Positions 17,612 through 30,323 of a DNA stretch of 64,000 bases are shown here, piece by piece. Origin of the DNA: Siphlonurus alternatus (lineage: Eukaryota > Arthropoda > Insecta > Ephemeroptera > Siphlonuridae); the NCBI GenBank assembly GCA_949825025.1, contig OX463784.1, positions 17,984,124-18,048,123 of the forward strand. The letters run 5' to 3'. Below the pieces are notes generated by a model that was not told the origin of the DNA, searched no databases, and worked only from the letters and a program-made list of their open reading frames with translations. The position numbers and the translations under genes were made by a program. The stretch's first letter is position 1, and each line of letters begins with the position of its first letter.

Positions 17612-20600
17612 CAGTTTTTATTGTTTTTTTTTAATATTTACCAATTTATTATAATATATTGATGTATTCTAAGTCTACATCAAATTCATGTATATTATTC
17701 TATTATTGTCATGTTTATGCAATTACAACATTTCTTTAATCTTAATCTCACAAGTTCAAATTGACGAACTTTTCAAACTTTTGCATAAGTTTATAGTAAA
17801 TTTTATGTAATATGTTATATTGTCTATTTTTATGAATAAACAAATTTATAAATTATAAAATATATAAAGAAAAAAAAATACATTCAAAATCTGGTCTCAA
17901 GTCATGAAGGTGACCTAAAAGGGTTTGTTTCAAAAGACCTACAATCACTTGTAAACAAGTTTATGACCCGAGAGGAGAGAAAAGTGTCTCTATTTTATCA
18001 ATTATTCAGTACAGAAAACCTTCATAGAAACTTTATATAAATAGAAATGTTTGTTGACCTTATCGTCACGTATACCAATATAGAACCTTATATTTATTTA
18101 TATAACTATACTTATGTGGTAAGTTATATGATTAATTTATATATATAGTTCAAGTAAACATTATAAATATTATAAATTAATGTTAAGAATATTCAAAAGT
18201 GTTAAACACTGTAGTGCTTTACTGATTTTTTTCATCTATATATTATAATTTAGTTTATTAAAATCATGAAGCTCATTAATACGTTTAATAAAATTGATTC
18301 TACAATCTACTTTTATTCAATTAATTTCTTGTCGCATAATATTACGATAAATTTCCTTTACTATAATATTGAATTTCCATAATGTACCGTATAATACATA
18401 ATAATAATAATACATCGGAATAAAAGAAACGAGCTTATGTTGTTCACTTATTTACATCTTCAAAATGAACAAATACGATAATCATAAATAATAAAAAAAT
18501 ATATATATAATTAATGAAAAATTTCTTAAGTTGGTAATCCTGCGGTCAAATTCTACCCTATTGAGCGGGTCGACTGTTAGTTACAATGTGAATGACATAA
18601 CATAGCTCTGACGTCACTCACGCGAGGGTGGAAATATTGATGCGGTCGCGACTACATTCGTCTATAAGCTGCATTGTTTTCCTACTGACAAAACGGAGCA
18701 GTCTAATTCACGCGTCGTCTAACTATTTATAGTTTATAAATCAATTTAACATTATATTGCCTAGCAACCAAAACTATATTTTTTTAAACCATGTAAATAT
18801 GTTTATGTAGGGGGGATCACTATCATATTTTTAATAGAGATGGTTTATTAAATAAAATTTTGTCTCTCATTTAGATTATCTATTATAATTAATTTTAATA
18901 TTTTTGTAGGTCATGAATATATTTAATTACAGTGGATATGTATGGAATAACTATTACATACTTATATTATTATATGTAATTATTGTTGAACATAATATTT
19001 TAATGACTAGAAGCAAGCAAATTTTATAATATAAAACAATAACAACAAAGTTATTTTATATTCATGTATATAAGAAGTATTTAAAATGACAGCATTTAAT
19101 GTTTTAATTTTTAAAAGTACACTTTTAGTAAAATAACAATAAACATTAATAACACAAGAAGCGAGAAACAAAAAACTGGTAGCGCCTGCAGGAATTAGAG
19201 CGTATGCAACTTATTGTACATTTCTGTGAAAATGGTTGCATAATAATCAGGCGCTCTTTAAGTTAGGTAAAATATTATTAAATTGTTCATTTCCAACTAT
19301 TGTTAAAAAAACAATTCTTGAAGAATTAGAATTCAGAATGTATATAGAAATATATCAGAATGATTTCATAGTAATATTAATGTTTTATAATTATACTTTT
19401 TAACGACGTCATTACATAGATTACATGATATTAAACTAAAGGAAAACTTTGTAAACACAAAACAAAAACTAGACTGTTTTCATCATAATTATTCTGCGCT
19501 TCACAGCAAAGAGATAAATATTAAATTATTTCATCAGCATGAAGTAATTAAATTTATCATAAAAACATTTTTAATACAATTATTGTCTGACTTATTGAGA
19601 GAAGCTCTACTAATTTACAAAGTAATTAAAATAGAGAGACTTATAATATTACTCAATAAAAAATATATATAAAATATAAACAACAATTTATTTCTTTGAT
19701 TTTTTATAGAATATTAATTAAGATTATGAATCACTGAGACACTAAGAAGAAAATGAAATATTGAGGTTATGAGGTTAAAAATTACCTTATTTTTTGTTTC
19801 AGGAAAGGCTCATTTCATCTGTCTCTATAACAAAGTCTTCTGCTCGTTGTTAGTAAACAAAGTATTGTTGTGTAATGTCTGTCGCGTGAAAGGATGTTAA
19901 CTTATGGAAAATGACCGTTACTTATGAAGTTGAAACGGTTACCAAGCGCCAACAATGCCATTACGTTCTCTGCTCTGGTGGCAAAATTAGACACTACGTC
20001 GTCCCATGTTTAACAATGAAAAAGGCTTCATGCGACAGACATTATAAACAATGGTTTGTTACAACCATTGCGAGTAGAAGACTTTGCTGTATATACCAAT
20101 CATGTTACCAGACGTCTGGTAAATTTCTAAGCATCTTATCCCTTACCATCTACATATAATATATAAGGGTTATTTAGACTCATCGGTAATCAGCTGACAT
20201 TATCCATTATACTTTCTATATATTAATAAGTTTTATGGATGTACTGGAAAAAAAATTAAAAGGTATTATTATTTAATATTTTGTCTTACAATAATTATAC
20301 AAAGTTCTAAAGGATCTTAATTTTAGCCTACAAATTTAATTTTTAGTACGAGATTTATTACTGAATTTAAATATTAAAGTTAATACTAAATATATCTAGA
20401 CTAAAATCTAGTGAATAGCTTCTAAATCTATAATTATTGCGACATGGATTATAATAAAGTCTAAATCAATCTAAATCAAATCGAAAAAAAACAACACTTT
20501 GGTCATTCATTATAACACTGTCATCTGATGGAGTATCACAACTTTCATTGACTGAGATAATAACATCTATTTTAACACACTATGTGTTACGTAATCTTGC

Positions 20601-20890
20601 AGTTATTTACGGAGATCAACAAGTCTACAGGTCACATAAGGTGAGATAGACGGTGTCAAGTTACAACGTGTAAACAGCAGGTGTGTAAGACGGAGGAGAA
20701 ACCACGAGCAGGTAAACATCTTAGGAATATTATCAAATTGTTGTTTGTGAGAGAGTTTTAAAATGAATTTAAAACTGTTTACATTCAGCTAAAGAATAAT
20801 TTAAGGTACTGTTAACACAATTGTAACTAAATATAATATAATGAGGGTTGTCTGCTATAACAGAAGTACAAGTTCTCTTAATGACTCATT
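17612..20890. other. Gene-poor AT-rich stretch with two GC-richer patches
   Basis: No gene is recognised. A CpG-containing patch at about 18535-18720 (including GACGTCACTCACGCGAG) has no ORF and could be regulatory or a repeat remnant. Another at about 19850-20160 holds an 82-codon ATG frame (19911-20159) with many Cys and basic residues but no recognised domain, signal peptide or splice context; I leave it uncalled. Confidence 0.45.
19178..19255 (-). mobile_element. Fragment of tRNA-like SINE family
   Basis: The block GCGCCTGCAGGAATTAGAG followed by GTATGCAA and, about 30 nt on, GGTTGCATAA parallels 38041-38110 (GCCGCCTGCAAGAATTGAAG ... GTATGCAA ... GGTTGCGTAA). It is the tail half of the same element without the tRNA-like head. 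Confidence 0.45.
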
Positions 20891-20904
20891 TATTCCATCA
20901 TCAG

Positions 20905-21052
20905 CAGGCGCAGATCCAGGGGTGGCTAAGCCCCCTCCCGAATTTTTGGACTTAATATGAGCAATATAGGCCTTTCCCTCATTTCAATTTTTGTTTAAAA
21001 TTGGCCTTATGGAGAGAGAGCCCTTCGAAATTTGGTTCTGGATTCGCGCCTG
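20905..21052. mobile_element. hAT-type MITE, 148 bp, 8-bp TSD
   Basis: Starts CAGGCGCAGATCCAGG and ends with the inverted counterpart CTGGATTCGCGCCTG. Flanked by perfect 8-bp direct repeats ATCATCAG at 20897-20904 and 21053-21060. It shares its terminal sequence with the element at 150-335 but not its G/C-run interior. Non-coding. Confidence 0.92.
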
Positions 21053-22065
21053 ATCATCAGTTTTCAACATCGAATTCTACTTCATTGCCAATTTTAATTA
21101 AGGACACTATATAAAACATAAATTAATTGCCAGAAGATAGCAAATTGCCTAAAATAGGAATTCCTTTGTTTGACTTATAATTTAAGTTTTAGCTCTGTCT
21201 CTAATCACTGCTGAAAGCTACAGGAAAAATTGAGTTGTCAGGGAAACTCTTTAAGGTATGCAACAATTTTGACGCTTTTTTTTTTTATTTCGTACTTTTT
21301 GGTTGCTCATCCGCATGTTTCACGTATTTATGTTACACGTTAAAACTAAAATGTTCACCTCAAAATCATTGATTTTGGATATCAATGTAATAAAATAGAG
21401 TGGAAGTTTGACCATTTATGCACGTTTCTCATTTTTTTTTTTTTTTTTTCAAACTTCAATTTCATGGTTATGATTTCTTGTTTGTATGGAGAAGAAATTT
21501 TCTGTCAAGGGAAAATTGTATTCAAAATTGCATCGTGTAATACAGGTTTTAGTATAAAAAATAATAATGAAATTATAGATCATGATTGCATACGATATCT
21601 GAATTTCTAAAATGCTAATTTGTTAGTGTTATGACAAGCCACTTCAAGAAAAATTAAGTATTTGAAACATGCAGTCTTAACATTACGACTGTAAAATATA
21701 AAATCGCTAATATAATAAAAAATTGTAAAATATACACGTCGATAAAGGCAAAACTCATCAGTGTTTGCGGGGGAACGACAAAAAGATACACTTTAACCCC
21801 AAATTAGTCAAACAATATTTACTACTGCAACAAAGTTCCGCTTGCAAAGCGACCGGAAATATAAACCATATCTCCCGTACCATGATGACCTAGGGGCAGT
21901 GCAGATTTGCTATCAGGGTAATAAAGCTCCGTTTTAGCCACTTGTGGAAATGAATCGATACATAAATTACAAATACAAAACCACTAATATTTAACAATGT
22001 ATAAATGAAACAATATTTTGTAAGCAAGCAATTTACGTAGTACAAGCTTCAAAACTTAAAAAAAA

Positions 22066-22106
22066 AAGAAAGAAAGAAAGAAAGAAAAAGAAAAAGAAAA
22101 AAAAAA
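22066..22106. repeat. (GAAA)n purine microsatellite
   Basis: GAAA units followed by longer A runs on the + strand. Confidence 0.9.
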
Positions 22107-22468
22107 CAGTATAAAGGGTTATAACTTTTAGGTGCTGCTATTACATTAAAACAGGGAAACGTATTAGTCATATTTAAACAATAAAGACCTCATTTGTATT
22201 CGGAAAAGGACAGAAATGCACAAATTAGTTTTGAATATAGAGAGACTCGAAACTTTAGTTGAAAAAGAAAAACTGAATATGAAGAATAGGTGGCTTCTAG
22301 TACGATTTTTCATTGCAATTCATGGTTTTATATCATTACATAAAAATATTAGGTATGAGTTAGCAAGTAGCTATTTTCTACATGTATGTATATCCCAAAT
22401 GTATCTCAAAGTCCAATAAATGTTCATGAAAGATGTAAAATATAATATTTACACAAGGACACCCTTAA

Positions 22469-22815
22469 GGGTAAGGTAACGCCACCAATGTTAAAAAAAA
22501 TCCCTCTCACAAAAATTCTGAAAAAAAATTAAAATGTTCTCCTCTACACCCCCTATCAGTAGCTAAAATATCAGGTATACAAATACGATCTAGTTTTTGA
22601 GTTATGAATTTTTAAAGTTGACCAATTTAACGTGGGAGTTCCATTTCTCCATGTTAAAGTAGTCAACTTTAAAAATTTATAACTCAAAAACTAGATCGTA
22701 TTTGTATACCTGATATTTTAGGTACTGATAGGGGGTATAGAGGAGAACATTTTAAATTTTTTTCAGAATTTTTGTGAGAGGGATTTTTTTTAACATTGGT
22801 GGCGTTACCTTACCC
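22469..22815. mobile_element. TTAA-bounded foldback MITE, copy 2
   Basis: A 347-bp near-perfect palindrome with the same termini as the copy at 14650-14997, bounded by TTAA at 22465-22468 and 22816-22819. Its central spacer (about 22620-22670) matches the reverse complement of the spacer in copy 1, so the two copies are inserted in opposite orientation. The high arm identity suggests recent activity or arm homogenisation. Confidence 0.88.
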
Positions 22816-23463
22816 TTAATGCAAACAGTAATTTTAGTAGATCTCTCTTTCTCTCTCTTTTCATTTTACGTTAATTAAACGGCGTTGCTTCTATTATAGC
22901 TTTTTTTTAACAATCTTGGTGCATACCGATAGAATTTCTGGTAAAATTAATTGATTTTTCAGTCTGATTACTTCTTCGATCCAGGCTACAACCCTTCAAT
23001 TTTCCATTGTTTTTCAATATATAATTAAAATTCTTTACATTTGAATGGTCTTCATTACAGTATTCACAAAAGTACGAACAAATTATAAAAAAGTTAAAAT
23101 TTCCAATATTAATTATAATACATAAAAATTCCAAACGTTGCTAAAAATATTTCAAATTACATTTAGCTTTTATATTTTGAAACTATTCAGTACCAAGTAT
23201 TCAACTAATAGGTTTGCACGCCATTTTTAATTATATGGCATGCATATACAGACTATAAATTATATAAAAAGCAGGCAGTATTTTTCGCTCTTTCATCCTT
23301 TCCTCTAAAAAGCTTGTTTGTAAAAAAAAAAGTAACATGTTTCCTCTGTACAGCGAAAAAAAAATCTATTTAAAAATGCACTAATTACATCCCACAAAAA
23401 CAAAAGTATACTATCAACTTCAAAAAATATATACTTTTCGTTTGAATTTATAATAACACGTAA

Positions 23464-23690
23464 AGGTGCTGCTCCATGGAGCGATGTCGAGCGGGGCTTG
23501 GCGGGGCGAGAAAAGCGCACTTGCAGTAAAACCGTATGGCAGCCATATTAGCTAGAAAAATATCTTTCCTGCAGCAATTTAATCACGCCGGGATTTTTCC
23601 TCGCCAACATGGCCGCCATACGGTTTTACAGCAAGTGCGCTTTTCTCGTCCCGCCAAGCCTCGCTCTACATCGCTCCATGGAAAAGCACT
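23464..23690. mobile_element. GC-rich foldback element
   Basis: Left arm (CTCCATGGAGCGATGT, then GAAAAGCGCACTTGC) and right arm (GCAAGTGCGCTTTTCTCG, then ACATCGCTCCATGG) are reverse complements over about 85 bp. The right end abuts TTAA; the left border is TAAAG, so the target site is not clean. Interior sequence (CGCACTTGCAGTAAAAC, GGCAGCCATATTAG) is related to the element at 38435-38640. Open frames of about 70 codons on both strands are a by-product of the palindrome. Confidence 0.75.
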
Positions 23691-24213
23691 TAATTGTATT
23701 TTAAAATTTTTTAAGAACATTTTGAGAGCTATAATAAAAAATTAAAAGATTCTATTAAAATTTACGGATTGAAATTTGTATATTACATGTTACTGGCTTA
23801 TCCTTAAAGTTTTAGGATCATAACACGACCAAGCACTGTAAAGAATTTCAACATCCGGAGGGGGATCTTTAATCTTGTTAAACTATAATTTAACGTTGCG
23901 ACTATGAAAGATTGTAATTTTCCTTCTGTAGGTCGGGTCTGTGGAGAATTAAGCCACGCCCTTCGCTATATCAAGGGGACACGCAAGCAACAAGCAACCA
24001 TGTTCCCACAGCCCTTTAATTTGCAACTAAACGCATTACTTCGACTCACTAGCCACTACACTGTATAAAAATATATAAACCATTTCTTCAATGTAATATT
24101 TTACATTTACTAACTCTATCTTGTTAATTCACTGAAAAAATAAAGATTTCTAACTGAACACAATTTATATTCACTGCAGTAATGTGGGCATATAATAAAG
24201 AATGATGCGGGCA

Positions 24214-24500
24214 TGAACATGGGGGAAAAAAAAATCAAAATATTTTAAAAATTTTTATTGCATGTTTAGATAGAATACCTTGAGCTATTTTTGTCAATAT
24301 TTTCAGATTAATTTGAACCTTTAAAATTGTGCTGTAATAACGCTGTGACGTCACAGTCTGTAAATAATTGTAGAGTTACCTCTGAGCTTTCATGTATGCA
24401 TGTTAAAAATTTGCATGACTATGATGGTGTCACAGCGTTTTGTACTATGACTTTTTAGGTGTTAGTTGAATTACAAAAATTAAATGTTGTTGTTTAAATA
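24214..24500. mobile_element. Diverged foldback element with TGACGTCA core
   Basis: Related to 31504-31805 and 43236-43538. Shared features are an arm with TTTTTATTGCA and a central part with CTGTGACGTCACAG followed by a TTAAAAATTTGCATGACTATGA-like block. The right terminus is not clear, so the end is approximate. Confidence 0.5.
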
Positions 24501-24930
24501 AATTATTTGTTCACGCAAAATTTTAATGCGAATTTGTGCAGAAAATAAATTACACATGAGGACATAACATCGATCAGTCAGAGGATATTTTATAATTTAT
24601 TTACGTATGGCTGGAATCAATAAAAATACGCTGAGTCTACGTGAAATTAGTTGATTGATTTTAATCAATAATTTATTTTATACTGATATACTATAATACA
24701 CACCAAGTTGGTTTGACTTTGGATTTTATATCAATCATGGTTATAACATAACTATAGTGGTTTTAGAATTTCGATACAGTACTCAATAATTATTCAGTAT
24801 AATAAGCTACTTTAAAAAAATATTATTATTAAAATTTCACGTACAGTATAACAAATTTGAACCAAAATGCATAAACATACACAATGATTTATAAGATAAC
24901 TAACTATAATATGTATATAATAAGATTAAT

Positions 24931-25073
24931 AAGGGGCATTCACAAAGTCTTAAGGCCACATTTAAGGCTCGATAATTTAAAGCTTGATTTTAGACGTGTT
25001 TTTTAGACCCAAAATTTCTGGTCTTAAATTATTGAGCCTTAATTGTGGCCTTAAGGCTTTGTGAATGCCCCTT
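24931..25073. mobile_element. Small foldback MITE, 143 bp
   Basis: Begins AAGGGGCATTCACAAAGTCT and ends with the reverse complement (GGCTTTGTGAATGCCCCTT). Arms of about 55 bp also share CTTAAGGCCACA / TGTGGCCTTAAG-type blocks. Flanked by AAT on both sides, possibly a 3-bp target duplication. Superfamily not assigned; no ORF. Confidence 0.8.
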
Positions 25074-25079
25074 AATATG

Positions 25080-26635
25080 TACATGCATATAATATCTAAT
25101 TAATATATTGCAGCCATATTAATGAGTTGAACTCATAATAACGAATAATAAAGATTCGAGTGTATTGAATTTAGGCTATACATTAAAAAACTGTAAGAGT
25201 TAAGTGCAACAACAACAACAAAAATTGACATTATTTAATTGCTTATATATATGAATCCATGCAGTCAACACGCTATTTTTTTTTAACGTAAAGTTATGAT
25301 CAAATTATAGCATAATAACTTACAAGCGCGCAATTAAAAATAATTGTAAAAATAAAAATAACATATTTTCTGCTACTTACTATATCGGTGTCAAATCAGT
25401 GTGCAGTAGAATAGCCTGCAAAGTTCATTTAAGTAGAACTGCACAATATTTTACATGCAATAGAAATGATTAATTTATTTTCAATTTTGAAACTTGTCGG
25501 TACGTCGGAAAAAAAAATCTACACGTAGCAGGTTATATTAATATTAAATATTGTTACATTTTGGAAAATAATTATAAACGCAACAATGCTCATTTTTACT
25601 ACGTTTACATGAAAGTGTTTAAAACGCATCCGTTGATGACGCGTCATAAAAATAACATTACCCGTCGTCATCGAATTCGTATTAAACACCATCATGTGAA
25701 CGTAGTGATAGATTCATTGATAATTAATACCAGCTGCACGATAAAAAAAAACTACTAAAACATTTCTTTTTAATTTAGAATTTTATTCTAGTGGTCTCTG
25801 TACAAATATTTCAACAATCGATGTTAAGATCGATTTAAAGATATCGACTGAAAGGTAAGCAAGATAATTCTTAAAGTTGTTGCACTGTATTTGCTAAGCT
25901 CATGCAACGTTAATCTGAAATTCCACATGGAAGTACTCAAGAATTCCAATTACATCTAAGGACGGTCTCAAGAAAATCTAATACTATCAGCATTAAATTT
26001 TATGACAGTGGAATCAAATATTCCTGGCAGAACACAGTAGTCGCAATGAACATTTAGTATGTACTTGAAATTTAATTATATTTTATTTACACAAAAGAAT
26101 GTGAAGGATATAAATCCTATTAACATGACGTACTCTTTAGAACTTGAATGAGTTACAGAATGCTGGAAAATAATACTTCTGAATCAAAATGTAGTCATGG
26201 GACTTGTTTTATCAGCTGTAAAATTTTGCTTCATAATTTTACTGACTTAATGGTATTATTTGTTTTGTTGATAACCATTAGATCATCACTGTTACAAATA
26301 TTTAAATGTCGATCAGTATTCTAGATGGATTTGTTGACTTTTATTACAGTGACTCACAGAACAAAATGTTAAAGTATTATTGCGCCATATTATTTTGTTA
26401 TTATCTTCAAGTAATAATAGTATTAATATATCAACGAATGAAGTATTTTAATATCTTGATATCTTGAAATGGAATGATACATTTACCATATATTATAAAG
26501 AGTTGGTTAGGTTTAATAGTTTTTAAAGAACGTATATATAAGTCCAGTGAACCTGCTAGCTGAGCAGCATTTTTTTTTTTTATATAAGGATAATACTCCT
26601 TATGAACTTGGAGCTCGAGGCTGGGTAATAGATAG
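25080..26635. other. AT-rich stretch without recognisable genes
   Basis: No exon or bounded repeat could be supported. A 60-odd-codon open frame at 25561-25758 has no ATG at its head and no recognised features. Confidence 0.5.
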
Positions 26636-26639
26636 GAAT

Positions 26640-26806
26640 AATTGGATAAGGAATTAAAATAATGGTGGTCACGGCCTGTTACTCGTCTTAGCATTCGCCG
26701 AGGTGAGACTGAGGGAACTGTGGAAAACCTCATTCAGGACAGACACCTCTACTTTTTATCAACAGACCAAAACCCAAAGCCTGGGGAACCACACATTTAT
26801 TTATTT

Positions 26807-26849
<43 letters not shown>

Positions 26850-27095
26850 TTATATTTTCCTCATGAGTACATAAATAACAAGTCAGAGGCAGGAGATTTA
26901 CAAACAGTCCAATAAGAACAAATCACTTCCCGGAAGAAGCGCAGCAAATCCCTGAAAACACAGTACAAAGGAAACAACAATCAATCAACATGACAAGTGC
27001 ATCACTGCACACGGTGGAAAGCAAGATGAATTTACACTAGGGAGGGAGCAACGTAATTTTTACTTGAAACGAGCACCCAATGATCCAAGTACTAC
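26640..27095 (-). mobile_element. 5S-type SINE interrupted by a second element
   Basis: Same family as 51412-51690: shared body motifs include GGTGAGACTGAGG, GGAAAACCTCA, GACACCTCTACTTTTT, AAAGCCTGGGGAACCACACA, then after the interruption CAAGTGCATCACTGCAC and GGGAGGGAGCAACGTA. The 5S-like head is truncated at GATCCAAGTACTA near 27090. The interruption at 26795-26992 separates ACCACACA from CAAGTGCATCAC, which are contiguous in the 51.5-kb copy. Confidence 0.75.
26795..26992 (-). mobile_element. Insertion with (TAAA)n tail, probable non-LTR 3' end
   Basis: About 198 bp inserted in a 5S-type SINE. On the - strand it is non-repetitive sequence, then GTACTCATGAGGAAAATATA, then a (TAAA)n tail (seen as TTTA repeats at about 26795-26846 on the + strand). 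A short 3' fragment with an A-rich tandem tail suggests a 5'-truncated non-LTR retrotransposon. No coding domain is present to confirm the clade. Confidence 0.55.
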
Positions 27096-27099
27096 AAAA

Positions 27100-28890
27100 A
27101 TTAAAAAGTTTTTATGACTTGAGTCTTTTTCAATTTATTTTAGTAATAAAGTTTATACTAATTCCCGTTACAACGTTACCAAAATTTAATATATTAAACT
27201 GCAATACTAAGTTCTATAAAGTATTAAAAAAGACACTTCAAGTACCTTCTCTGTATTGAATTAAAAGTTAGCGCTGCTTGTATAAGATCGAAGTTGAGTA
27301 TAGTTGTAGTTATCGCCACTAGAGGCACCACTATAGCGCTGGATCTTTTATGATGAGGCTGGGAACACTGCGGTGTGGATAAAAGAGACGTTTCGTCGTG
27401 TTTTAGAGTAGGCTGCCAAACAAAACTGTTGCAGGTAAGTGCATTGTTAATTGGCATAGACCATACCTGAGAATACCTTTATAATATACCCTGAGCATAT
27501 GTTACCAAGTCATGCATGAGTCATACAAACTTTTAGTTAATTATCTTCACGTCATAAATTTTTAATTAAAAAAAATCTAGTTGATTTAAAATGTAGTGTT
27601 TAAATTAATTTATATTGTTTTACATAAATATAAAATAGTAGCAAATTAATTAATTCAATTCATTGAATTTTTTAATTAAAATTCTTTAAGAACTTTCAAT
27701 TGTTTCTTACATTATTTCTTTCAGTCCATTATTTAATTCAGTATATATAATAAGTACATTGAATGCAGAAAGTAGAAAATTATGATCTTTTTTTTTTGTG
27801 TGGCGGAAACGTTTGCAAAATTGATGACACCTGCATTGCCAACCGCAGAATTGAAATGTGTGACCCAAAAGTTGGCTCGACTTCAATATAATTATGTTCA
27901 CTTCGTTAAACGTAAACTGTTGTTTGTTATTTGTGTGAACATTTTTCTTAAATGTTTCATATTATTGTTAAAAATATAATATTATAACTCTAGGTAGAGA
28001 GTATATAAAAATCAATAAGATTATGTCGTAACGCATATTAGGTATACGGATTATATAATAGAATGCTCTAGAAACATATATTTAAATATATACAAAAAAA
28101 TCGAAGTTGTATAAAAATGTAATTAAAAAAATACTATAAATATAATCTACATAAAAAATTCTTTTGAAAAAGTATATATTTTTTTCTATATAAAATCATG
28201 CTAATTTTAGTACAAATTAATAAACTTATATGATTTTTCCTAATAAGCTAAATTTTCATATCAAATATAATATCGGACTTATATAAGCTATTAGTTTATT
28301 ATTTATATCTTGATAGTGATAAATGCGCGTGGCGGCCATGTTTGAGCTTGTTGGTGCTAGGCAACGACGTCAAGCACGCAATCGTCAGAGGGAAGAACTC
28401 TCATGCGTGCCGCTTAACTTTTGTCTCGGGATCGTTTACAGACACAAATATTACCTTCTTCTTCGATACTTTTTAAATGACAATCGATACCGTCTAAGAA
28501 TAAATATCGCCTTCAAGTTAGGCAACTTGTGTGGCATCAGTGTACAGCAAGTTGCATACATGACAGGGGCAATAGTTTGTTGACATGTTACGAAGCCATT
28601 TATGACCCTCATGCATATGTAATCTGTTCAATTCATTGCCTTGGGGTTATGTAACTTTTACAGTTTTTGAATGGAGCAAATTACATATATTATAGAATAA
28701 AATAATTTCTTTAGGTGATGTTTGGCAGTATGGTCATTCTTCCACGTAACCTCTATGCAGTAATAATTTAATATTTATATTGCAAGACAAAACAATACTT
28801 ATTACCTTTTTATGCATCAGGGGCATAAATAGCTTCATTAGTACGGTTTATTAAGAGTGTCCTTCTCATATAGCCCCAAATTAAATTCAC
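27100..28890. other. AT-rich stretch; possible 5' exon donor and one GC-richer ORF
   Basis: A GC-richer patch at 27270-27434 ends in a perfect donor context (TTGCAG then GTAAGTGC at 27435) on the + strand and could be a non-coding first exon, but no partner was found. An ATG frame of 86 codons at 28323-28583 (Arg-rich N terminus) lies in sequence resembling the GC-rich foldback group (GGCGGCCATGTTTGAG) and is more likely repeat-derived than a gene. Nothing else is supported. Confidence 0.4.
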
Positions 28891-28893
28891 AAT

Positions 28894-29209
28894 GGACAAC
28901 ATACATGAAAAATTTTTATTGCAGAAATGAATAGAGGATACCAAATTATGCTACTCTGAATTTTTTCAGATTTTTTTGAGACCCGGAACTATTTTTAAAC
29001 AATTATTGAAAGTCCTGTGATTTCAGTTGGCACCCCTGATGCCTTAATAAAAAGGATAGAGACTGGACGCCTATTGACGCCGCACTTTCAATAATTATTT
29101 AAAAATAGTTCTGGGTCTCAAAAAAATCTGAAAAAAAATCAGAGTAGCATAATTTGGTACCCTCTATTCATTTCTGCAATAAATTTTTTTCATACAATGT
29201 ATGTTGTCC
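28894..29209. mobile_element. Foldback MITE, AT-bounded family, intact
   Basis: A 316-bp copy with termini GGACAACATACATG... and ...TGTATGTTGTCC, each next to AT (28892-28893 and 29210-29211). Arms are complementary over about 130 bp. The centre has CACCCCTGATGCCTTAATAA and GACTGGACGCCTATTGACG, as in 17161-17497. Confidence 0.88.
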
Positions 29210-29214
29210 ATCAA

Positions 29215-30115
29215 ATAAATTCAAGAGCTCTAAAACATAAACAACTAAAAAGCTTACAAAAAAGCCAATAGCTGGATAATAACTATAATAAAAGTATAGT
29301 TCAATTTCAATCAAAGTTTAGACATGGGGATTGTCTGAACGTAATATGTGGGCGATTTACTAAAGAGTAAAGTTAAGCAGAAAGTTATTCAGCTTTCTCA
29401 CTATAACTACGGTTTTTAACGCCAGTCTATTTCAATGTCACTAAACGTGCATGGTTATGATAAATCTTGATTATTTTCTGCGTGAACCGTGGCAATTAAT
29501 ATTCCTTTGTAATGTTCTAATGTTACTGCTTATTATTATCTGTGTAATTACATAGTATTAAATATACAGTAGATAGCAAAGAAGATTCCACTAAAATGAA
29601 AAACTAAAAATTATTTATAATCCAAGGTCAATAATATCATTTTCAGATTTAGTAACGATCCTTATTGCTATAATTTACGACCGATTTGTCTGTGCAGAGA
29701 TAAAATACTGAATAAAGTACCCAATTTGTGATATATTATAGTTCTTGTATTAATTCCCATGTGTTTTATTATCATTTGGTGCAGATAAAATAGCATCATA
29801 TTCTATATACATTATAGTATATGAGTCTAATGTAAAATATAGCCAACCGTGGATATATGATTATACCATGGTGCCTCTTATTACTTCCTTTGGTATATTA
29901 TTATATGTATAATATAAAATCTACACATGAGACTAATTAATGCATGTAAAATACGAAAGTGGTATTTTGTAATAAGATATATTTTTTTATATATAATCTT
30001 TAAATGAAAATAATAAACTTTATAGGGAATGTCAGTTGTCAAGTTTTGCAACCAGAGTGGTAAATTTATATAAATTAAAATAGATTAAATCGAATTTTTA
30101 AACAGATTATAAGTG
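29215..30115. other. AT-rich stretch, nothing recognised
   Basis: No exon, RNA gene or bounded repeat was seen. Confidence 0.5.
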
Positions 30116-30119
30116 TAAT

Positions 30120-30289
30120 AATGACTGAGATTTCCATGGTTTCCTCAGTTACAACCAGGTAAATGCTGGGATGGATTGTTATGGACCGTGGCCACCTCGG
30201 TTTGGAAGGAACGTACAAAACCCTATAATGTCGGGGAGCCGAGATGATAAGCCAGTCAGTACCTTACAACAGGATTCAGTGGATGATGA

Positions 30290-30322
<33 letters not shown>
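30120..30322 (+). mobile_element. SINE fragment with poly(A) tail
   Basis: The + strand here parallels the body of the 5S-type SINE in reverse-complement view: GAGATTTCCATGGTTTCCTC, then AATGCTGGGATGGATTGTTATGG and CCGTGGCCACCTCGG, matching the rc of 7700-7800. It ends in a poly(A) run at about 30293-30321. The 5S-like head is missing. A poly(C) tract follows at 30365-30385. Confidence 0.6.

Positions 30323-30323
<1 letters not shown>

Noticed and set aside
19911..20159. 82-codon Cys-containing ATG frame
   Set aside because: No signal peptide, domain or conserved Cys spacing could be recognised; probably chance in a slightly GC-richer patch.
27224..27457. 77-codon - strand frame near a good + strand donor
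   Set aside because: No start context or family resemblance; the splice signal is on the opposite strand, so the frame is probably accidental.
28323..28583. 86-codon ATG frame with Arg-rich N terminus
   Set aside because: No recognised domain or splice context, and its start resembles the GC-rich foldback group. Kept only as a remark in the region entry.
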